Positions 6,529-11,349 of a DNA stretch of 11,349 nt are shown here, piece by piece. The translations under genes and the position numbers were made by a program. The DNA is from an uncultured Clostridia bacterium (GTDB lineage: Bacteria; Bacillota; Clostridia; Lachnospirales; Lachnospiraceae), in assembly GCA_945622055.1 (NCBI GenBank), contig CALZBV010000059.1:1-11349 (forward strand), written 5' to 3'. The notes beneath the pieces are model-generated. The model was not told where the DNA came from. It saw only the letters and a list, made by a program, of their open reading frames with translations, and searched no databases. Every line of letters starts with the position of its first letter. Position 1 is the first letter of the stretch.

Positions 6529-6537
6529 AGGAGGAGG
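6529..6537 (+). promoter_or_regulatory. Shine-Dalgarno that fixes the uppS start
   Basis: AGGAGGAGG at 6529-6537 lies 5 bases before the ATG at 6543. A GTG at 6495 is in frame and would lengthen the protein by 16 residues, but it lies within the right arm of the hairpin, has no binding site, and adds residues unlike the family N-terminus. The ATG is clearly the start. Confidence 0.88.
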
Positions 6538-6542
6538 CTGAA

Positions 6543-7259
6543 ATGGGAAAGGTTCCGCAACATGTTGCAATTATTATGGACGGAAACGGAAGATGGGCGA
6601 AAAAAAGAGGTCTTCCGAGAAATATGGGGCATAAACAGGGAAGTGCAGCTGTACGAAAGGTATGTGAAGCAGCCTGGGACCTTGGCATAAAGTATCTTAC
6701 GATTTATGCGTTTTCGACTGAAAACTGGGCAAGACCGAAAGACGAGGTAGATGCACTGATGAAGCTTCTTCGGGAATATATGAAAACCTCAATTAAGGAA
6801 AGCTCCGAAAATAACATGAGGGTACGTGTCATCGGAGATATTTCGGCATTGTCCGAAGACCTGCAGGAATCGATTCGTGAGCTTATGAGAGTTTCTGCAG
6901 ACAATACCGGCCTGTGTTTTCAGATTGCACTCAATTACGGGGGAAGAGATGAACTGATTCGTTCGGTAAAAAGTGCTGTAAAGGGGCTTGCCGAGGCCGG
7001 GAAAACGGTGGAAGAGCTAACAGAAGCCGACATTAGTGCAAATCTTGATACAAAGGGGATTCCGGATCCGGACCTTTTAATTCGTACCAGCGGAGAACAG
7101 CGGTTATCAAATTTTCTGCTCTGGCAGCTTGCTTATGCAGAATTCTATTTTACAGATACCCTTTGGCCGGATTTTGGCAAAAAAGAGCTTGCTAAGGCGA
7201 TTGAACATTACGGGAACAGGGAACGCCGCTTTGGCGGTCTTGTGAACGAAACAAAATAA
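6543..7259 (+). CDS. uppS: Undecaprenyl diphosphate synthase (cis-prenyltransferase)
   Basis: This enzyme condenses farnesyl diphosphate with eight isopentenyl diphosphates in cis to make the C55 lipid carrier for peptidoglycan and other wall polymers. It acts at the cytoplasmic face of the membrane. The 238-residue protein shows the cis-prenyltransferase signature HVAIIMDGNGRWAKKRG at 7-23, with the catalytic-type aspartate D13. YLTIYAFSTENWARP at 51-65 and the C-terminal block PDLLIRTSGEQRLSN at 176-190 followed by FLLWQLAYAEFYF hold the allylic/IPP-binding residues. Length matches the family. In this cluster dxr and ispG supply the isoprenoid building blocks it consumes. cdsA begins 19 bases downstream, consistent with co-transcription. 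The family call is essentially certain. The closely related trans,polycis-decaprenyl enzymes are less likely in a Firmicute. Confidence 0.97.
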   Translation: MGKVPQHVAIIMDGNGRWAKKRGLPRNMGHKQGSAAVRKVCEAAWDLGIKYLTIYAFSTENWARPKDEVDALMKLLREYMKTSIKESSENNMRVRVIGDISALSEDLQESIRELMRVSADNTGLCFQIALNYGGRDELIRSVKSAVKGLAEAGKTVEELTEADISANLDTKGIPDPDLLIRTSGEQRLSNFLLWQLAYAEFYFTDTLWPDFGKKELAKAIEHYGNRERRFGGLVNETK

Positions 7260-7278
7260 ATGTTTTACGGAGGAAACA

Positions 7279-8082
7279 ATGTTTCGAACTCGATTGATAA
7301 GCGGGATTGTTTTACTCGCAGTAATTATTTCAACAGGACTGCTCGGAGGTCCGGTATTTGCCTTGCTGCTGACTGCAGTGGCACTCATTGGATTATATGA
7401 GTTTAACCGCATGATTGGTATGGAAAAAACAGTGTTTTCTGTAGCCGGAAGTGTTATGGCACTTGCTTTGTCCGCCTCCTGTTACTTTGGTTATTCCGGG
7501 CTTGGAAACGCAATTACAGTCCTGTCACTTATCGTTTTCATGACCATTTATGTCGTAACCTATCCGAAATATGAATCAGGACAGGTATTTGCAGTCGCCA
7601 CCGGTTGGATGTATGTGGTTGTTCTTATATCCTGTCTGCTTCGCATCCGGCTGTTAGATGGCGGACTTACAGCGTTCTGGCTTGTATTTTTAGGAAGCTG
7701 GGGTTCTGATACCTGTGCTTACTGTATTGGTTGTCTGTTTGGTAAACATAAGGCCTTTCCGAGACTTAGTCCTAAAAAATCCATAGAGGGCTGTATTGGT
7801 GGCATTGCAGGTGCGGCGCTCGTCTGCGGCATCTATGCATTATGTCTGAATCATTTTTTCTCTGATGTATCCGTATCTGTTATCGGATATGCGGTACTCG
7901 GAATGGCAGCCTCTGTTGTTTCACAGATTGGGGACCTTGCTGCCTCTGCCCTGAAGCGTAATTACGGAATAAAAGATTACGGGAAGCTGATTCCGGGACA
8001 TGGCGGTATACTGGACCGTTTTGACAGTATTCTTTTTACGGCTCCAATCATTTATTATTCCGTAGTATTGTTCTTCCAATAA
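7279..8082 (+). CDS. cdsA: Phosphatidate cytidylyltransferase (CDP-diglyceride synthase)
   Basis: CdsA is an integral membrane enzyme that converts phosphatidate and CTP to CDP-diacylglycerol, the precursor of phosphatidylglycerol and other phospholipids. The 267-residue protein has about seven or eight hydrophobic segments. LGSWGSDTCAYCIGCLFGKH at 138-157 and the SPKKSIEG block at 164-171 are family motifs. The C-terminal signature at 223-249 is complete, with SALKRNYGIKDYGK, the PGHGG turn and the DRFD metal-binding acidic residues. GGAGG at 7269-7273 lies 5 bases before the ATG. The gap to uppS upstream is 19 bases and to dxr downstream 23 bases, neither with a terminator, so it belongs to the same transcript. 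No anomalies are seen. Confidence 0.97.
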   Translation: MFRTRLISGIVLLAVIISTGLLGGPVFALLLTAVALIGLYEFNRMIGMEKTVFSVAGSVMALALSASCYFGYSGLGNAITVLSLIVFMTIYVVTYPKYESGQVFAVATGWMYVVVLISCLLRIRLLDGGLTAFWLVFLGSWGSDTCAYCIGCLFGKHKAFPRLSPKKSIEGCIGGIAGAALVCGIYALCLNHFFSDVSVSVIGYAVLGMAASVVSQIGDLAASALKRNYGIKDYGKLIPGHGGILDRFDSILFTAPIIYYSVVLFFQ

Positions 8083-8105
8083 TCGAAACCAAATAAGGAG
8101 CGAAT

Positions 8106-9287
8106 ATGAAAAAGATTTCTGTTTTGGGCTCAACCGGTTCCATTGGAACACAGACACTTGAAATTGTACGGGAGAACCCGGATAAATTTCAGATAACTGC
8201 ACTTGCAGCCGGGAGAAATATTGATTTAATCGAAAAGCAGGTTCAGGAGTTTCATCCGACACTGATAAGTGTGAAAGAAGAACGGGATGCAATAGAATTG
8301 AAAAAACGACTGCTTGCTTCCGGTAACCATACTACAGAAGTAGAGTATGGTATGGATGGTCTTGTTGCCTGTGCCTGTAAGGAAGATGCAGAGATGACCT
8401 TAAATTCTGTCGTTGGAATGGTAGGTATTTTACCGACTGTTGCAGCTATTAAGGCAGGAAAGACAATTGCACTTGCCAACAAAGAAACATTGGTTACCGC
8501 CGGGCATATTATTATGCCTATGGTGGAAGAATATCAGGTGAAGCTTTTGCCGGTAGACAGTGAACATTCTGCAGTATTCCAGTGTCTTCAGTCGAAGGGT
8601 TCTCAAACTGTAGAAAAGCTGTTACTGACTGCTTCCGGCGGACCGTTTTTCGGAAAGAAGAAGGACGAGCTTCGAACTATAACTGTAGAACAGGCACTTA
8701 AACATCCAAACTGGGCAATGGGACGAAAAATTACCATTGATTCTTCCACGCTGGTGAATAAAGGTCTGGAGGTTATGGAGGCCGGCTGGCTGTTTCACCT
8801 TACGGCGGATCAGATTGAGGTAGTCGTTCAGCCTAAGAGTATCATTCATTCCATGATTCAGTTTGATGACGGTGCTGTGCTGGCGCAAATGGGAGTTCCG
8901 GATATGAAGCTGCCAATCCAGTATGCCATGACTTATCCCGAGCGATGCTCCATGTCCGGGGAGCGTCTGGACTTTTTTGACCTTCAGAAAATTGAATTTT
9001 ATCGTCCGGATATGGAGACTTTTCGTGCGCTTTCACTTGCCTTTGAAGTGTTTCGGGAGGGTGGTTCACTGCCTGCGGTATACAATGCCGCAAATGAGAT
9101 GGCTGTTGCCCTGTTCTTAGATCGTAAAATCGGTTATCTCCAGATAACAGATTTAATCGAAAATGCGGTTAACGCACATACTAAAATAGCAAATCCTTCG
9201 TTAGAGGAGGTTCTTTCAATTGAAAAAGAAACATATGCCTATATTCGGGAACATATACACGAAATGCGGGGAAAAGAGGAAACATGA
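8106..9287 (+). CDS. dxr: 1-deoxy-D-xylulose 5-phosphate reductoisomerase
   Basis: Dxr (IspC) is the second enzyme of the MEP isoprenoid pathway. It rearranges and reduces DXP to 2-C-methyl-D-erythritol 4-phosphate with NADPH and a divalent metal. The 393-residue protein shows the NADPH loop GSTGSIG at 8-14, the ANKETLV block at 124-130, and LLPVDSEHSAVFQCL at 147-161, containing the metal ligands D151 and E153. The flexible active-site loop HPNWAMGRKITIDSSTLVNK spans 200-219, followed by metal ligand E222 in NKGLEVMEAGWLF. The substrate-closing region VVVQPKSIIHSMIQFDDG is at 239-256. AAGGAG at 8095-8100 lies 5 bases before the ATG. The last four bases overlap the rseP start (ATGA), which suggests translational coupling. 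Length is normal for the family. Confidence 0.98.
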   Translation: MKKISVLGSTGSIGTQTLEIVRENPDKFQITALAAGRNIDLIEKQVQEFHPTLISVKEERDAIELKKRLLASGNHTTEVEYGMDGLVACACKEDAEMTLNSVVGMVGILPTVAAIKAGKTIALANKETLVTAGHIIMPMVEEYQVKLLPVDSEHSAVFQCLQSKGSQTVEKLLLTASGGPFFGKKKDELRTITVEQALKHPNWAMGRKITIDSSTLVNKGLEVMEAGWLFHLTADQIEVVVQPKSIIHSMIQFDDGAVLAQMGVPDMKLPIQYAMTYPERCSMSGERLDFFDLQKIEFYRPDMETFRALSLAFEVFREGGSLPAVYNAANEMAVALFLDRKIGYLQITDLIENAVNAHTKIANPSLEEVLSIEKETYAYIREHIHEMRGKEET

Positions 9288-10663
9288 AAATTGTTGTTGC
9301 AATATTGATATTTGGAATCATCGTTCTGATCCATGAATTTGGTCATTTTATATTAGCAAAGCTGAACGGAATCACCGTAGTCGATTTTTCAATCGGTATG
9401 GGACCCAGACTTTGCGGTTTTCGTGCGTTCGGAACACAGTTTTCGGTTCGTTTGCTTCCGATTGGTGGTGCGTGTATGATGCTCGGAGAAGATCTTTCTC
9501 TGGAAGAGACGGTAGAGGATTCCAAAAGTGCCGGCGCGCCAGGTCATGCAGAGAGATCAGAAAAGGTAGTCATAAAAACTGAACCGGATGAACATTCTTT
9601 TTTTGCGAAAGGTGTCTGGCAGCGAATTGCGGTTTTGTTTGCGGGACCGGGCTTTAACTTTATTCTGGCTTTTGTTTTATCCTTGTTTGTCATTGGCATT
9701 GCAGGTTTTGTCCCGGCCAAAATCGTTGCGGTGGCACCAAACGGTCCTGCTGCTTTGGCAGGATTACAAAAGGATGATGAAATATTAAAAATCAATCGAA
9801 CAAAGGTAGTACTCGGTCGTGAGGTTGACAGCTATTTTGAATTCAATAGGCTTACAGAGAAACCGGTAACCTTAGTAGTTAAGCGAAACGGCGAAAAGCT
9901 TACAACAGAGGTGATTCCTGAGAAATATAATAAATACATGCTTGGATTTTCCTACTCAGGAACCGACAGTCAGCAGGCGCAGATTCTGGAGGTGGTAGCA
10001 GACTACCCGATGGCAAAGGCAGGGCTGTTGGCAGAAGACGTTATTGTCGCCATGAATGGTACAGAAATTAAAAACAGCGGAGATTTGAAGGCATACTTCA
10101 ATCAGCATCCGTTAACTGACGCGCCGATTATGTTACGTTTTCTTCGCGACGGCAAAGAGCAGGAGACGGTTATTACACCGAAGTTTGTTTCCAGCGGATA
10201 CACGCTTGGACTGGAATATAATCTCGCAAGAGAAAAAACTTCAGCCCTTGGAACAATTCGCTATTCAGCACGTGAAGTATACTATTGGATTTCCGAAACC
10301 GCAAGAAGCCTCGGAAAGCTCATTACCGGCAAATTGAAATCAAACGAAATCGGAAGTGTAGTTGCAGTCGTTGACGCTGTAGGCCAGACCTATGAAGCAA
10401 GCATCGAATATGGTGTGATGGACACCGTATTAAATATGCTCTATATTACGATTTTACTGAGTGCCAATATTGGAGTTATGAACCTCTTGCCGATTCCGGG
10501 ACTGGATGGTGGTAAGCTTTTATTCTGCGCAATCGAAGTGGTACGCGGAAAACCGGTTGACCGTGAGAAAGAAGGGATTGTTACCTTCGTTGGAATGGTA
10601 CTTTTAATGCTTCTTATGGTATTTTTGATTTTTAACGATATTCGAAATATCTTTTTTAAGTAG
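9284..10663 (+). CDS. rseP: Site-2 intramembrane zinc metalloprotease with tandem PDZ domains
   Basis: This is an S2P-family protease (RseP/RasP/YluC type) that cleaves membrane-anchored regulatory proteins within the bilayer, for example anti-sigma factors and leftover signal peptides. The 459-residue protein has the zinc motif HEFGH at 17-21 in its first membrane segment and the third zinc ligand in NLLPIPGLDGG at 400-410 (D408). Other hydrophobic segments lie near 112-143, 383-402 and 433-450. Two PDZ-like repeats are visible between the protease halves, at about 144-215 (PNGPAALAGLQKDDEILKIN) and 231-300 (YPMAKAGLLAEDVIVAMNG). A charged stretch at about 70-105 makes the loop between the first two membrane segments longer than I would expect. 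The start overlaps the dxr stop by four bases. The next gene is ispG, 61 bases on. The substrate in this organism cannot be predicted from the window. Confidence 0.96.
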   Translation: MKIVVAILIFGIIVLIHEFGHFILAKLNGITVVDFSIGMGPRLCGFRAFGTQFSVRLLPIGGACMMLGEDLSLEETVEDSKSAGAPGHAERSEKVVIKTEPDEHSFFAKGVWQRIAVLFAGPGFNFILAFVLSLFVIGIAGFVPAKIVAVAPNGPAALAGLQKDDEILKINRTKVVLGREVDSYFEFNRLTEKPVTLVVKRNGEKLTTEVIPEKYNKYMLGFSYSGTDSQQAQILEVVADYPMAKAGLLAEDVIVAMNGTEIKNSGDLKAYFNQHPLTDAPIMLRFLRDGKEQETVITPKFVSSGYTLGLEYNLAREKTSALGTIRYSAREVYYWISETARSLGKLITGKLKSNEIGSVVAVVDAVGQTYEASIEYGVMDTVLNMLYITILLSANIGVMNLLPIPGLDGGKLLFCAIEVVRGKPVDREKEGIVTFVGMVLLMLLMVFLIFNDIRNIFFK

Positions 10664-10724
10664 TAAGCTTCTTTGCTTCAATCAGGCACAGGCTTACGTC
10701 ATTGCAGAAGGGTGTGTGAACGGA

Positions 10725-11349
10725 ATGGAACGTAAGAAAACAAGACAGGTAAAAATCGGTTCTGTCTGTATTGGTGGAAATGCACCGATTGCAATTCAGT
10801 CCATGACAAATACAAAAACGGAGGATGTAGCCGCAACCGTTGCGCAGATTCTTTCGTTAGAGCGTGCCGGCTGTGACATTGTGCGCTGTGCAGTGCCTAC
10901 GCCGGAAGCGGCACAGGCAATCCGTGAAATCAAGAAAAAGATTAACATTCCACTGGTTGCCGATATTCACTTTGATTACCGGCTTGCAATTGCTGCCATA
11001 GAAAACGGGGCAGATAAAATCCGGATTAATCCGGGGAATATTGGAGAAAAGGAACGCGTACACGAGGTGGCAAAAACAGCCCAAAAATACGGTGTTCCGA
11101 TTCGTGTCGGAGTGAACAGCGGTTCTCTGGAAAAGCGTCTGATTGAAAAATACGGCTTTGTGACGGCGGAAGGTCTGGTGGAGAGCGCGCTGGAAAAAAC
11201 AGCACTTTTAGAGGAGTTTGACTTTCATGATATTGTCATCAGCATCAAGTCCTCAGATGTAATGCTTTGTGTAAAAGCACATGAGCTTCTGGCAGAAAAA
11301 ACCGATTATCCGCTGCATATTGGAATTACAGAGGCCGGGACGCTTCGTG
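10725..11349 (+). CDS. ispG: 4-hydroxy-3-methylbut-2-enyl-diphosphate synthase (N-terminal part)
   Basis: IspG (GcpE) is the iron-sulfur enzyme of the MEP pathway that reduces 2-C-methyl-D-erythritol 2,4-cyclodiphosphate to HMBPP. The window holds the first 208 codons and cuts the gene; family members in Firmicutes run about 350 residues. Recognisable blocks are TRQVKIGSVCIGGNAPIAIQ near the start, SMTNTKTEDV, LVADIHFDYRLAIAA, IRINPGNIG, VPIRVGVNSGSLE and HIGITEAGT at the cut. These form the TIM-barrel domain. The cysteine-containing [4Fe-4S] C-terminal domain lies beyond the window. The start is not firm. The ATG at 10725 has only AGAAGGG (10706-10712), 12 bases upstream. An in-frame GTG at 10716 would be 3 bases from it and add three residues. 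The position after rseP is the usual Firmicute order. Confidence 0.96.
   Translation, partial: MERKKTRQVKIGSVCIGGNAPIAIQSMTNTKTEDVAATVAQILSLERAGCDIVRCAVPTPEAAQAIREIKKKINIPLVADIHFDYRLAIAAIENGADKIRINPGNIGEKERVHEVAKTAQKYGVPIRVGVNSGSLEKRLIEKYGFVTAEGLVESALEKTALLEEFDFHDIVISIKSSDVMLCVKAHELLAEKTDYPLHIGITEAGTLR

Noticed and set aside
6495..6542. Upstream in-frame GTG start for uppS
   Set aside because: The codon sits in the right arm of the hairpin without a Shine-Dalgarno, and the family N-terminus begins at the ATG at 6543, which has AGGAGGAGG.
9588..9788. 66-residue + strand open frame inside rseP in another frame
   Set aside because: It is fully internal to a certain gene and hydrophobic because it overlaps a membrane-segment coding region; no binding site.
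10663..10697. Inverted repeat GTAAGC...GCTTAC after rseP as a terminator
   Set aside because: Only six base pairs around a 23-base loop and no T tract; probably chance, so rseP and ispG are likely co-transcribed.
1..11349. CRISPR array, mobile element, phage, toxin-antitoxin or defence system
   Set aside because: No direct-repeat array, transposase, integrase or defence-family motif was seen on either strand; all supported genes are metabolic or housekeeping.

Overview
The window reads as ordinary chromosomal DNA from a low-to-moderate GC Gram-positive anaerobe, most likely a clostridial Firmicute of the Lachnospiraceae type. Three things point there: a Na+-translocating decarboxylase whose subunits are encoded as separate genes, strong AGGAGG-type ribosome binding sites, and the conserved Firmicute order pyrH-frr-uppS-cdsA-dxr-rseP-ispG. 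The family-level placement is an inference. All eleven complete genes and both partial genes lie on the + strand. No gene-free stretch exceeds about 105 bases. I see no tRNA, rRNA, CRISPR array, insertion sequence, attachment site or phage gene.

Bases 1-1875 hold the end of a decarboxylase/Na+ pump module. First comes the C-terminus of the membrane beta subunit (OadB type), then a stand-alone carboxyltransferase alpha subunit without its own biotin domain, then a clear intrinsic terminator. A lone SpoU/TrmH-family RNA 2'-O-methyltransferase follows at 1892-2614. It begins only 16 bases after the terminator. A good sigma-A-type promoter (2630-2658) then starts a run of genes: a mannitol/fructuronate dehydrogenase-family oxidoreductase (2693-4312) and a bactofilin with a long acidic N-terminus (4343-5107).

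From 5143 to the end lies the conserved housekeeping cluster. It comprises UMP kinase (pyrH), ribosome recycling factor (frr), undecaprenyl diphosphate synthase (uppS), CDP-diglyceride synthase (cdsA), DXP reductoisomerase (dxr), the site-2 protease (rseP) and the first 208 codons of ispG. The set links nucleotide supply, ribosome recycling, the MEP isoprenoid pathway (dxr, ispG), its use for the cell-wall lipid carrier (uppS), phospholipid synthesis (cdsA) and membrane proteolysis (rseP). Spacings are short, with a 4-base dxr/rseP overlap, so most of it is probably co-transcribed. The one structured interruption is a GC-rich hairpin between frr and uppS.

I did not find a convincing new biological system. 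The best second-look items are non-coding: a perfect palindrome between the Shine-Dalgarno and start of pyrH, the frr-uppS hairpin, and the replacement of the expected rpsB-tsf upstream of pyrH by a bactofilin and a sugar-acid-type dehydrogenase with no visible terminator before pyrH.
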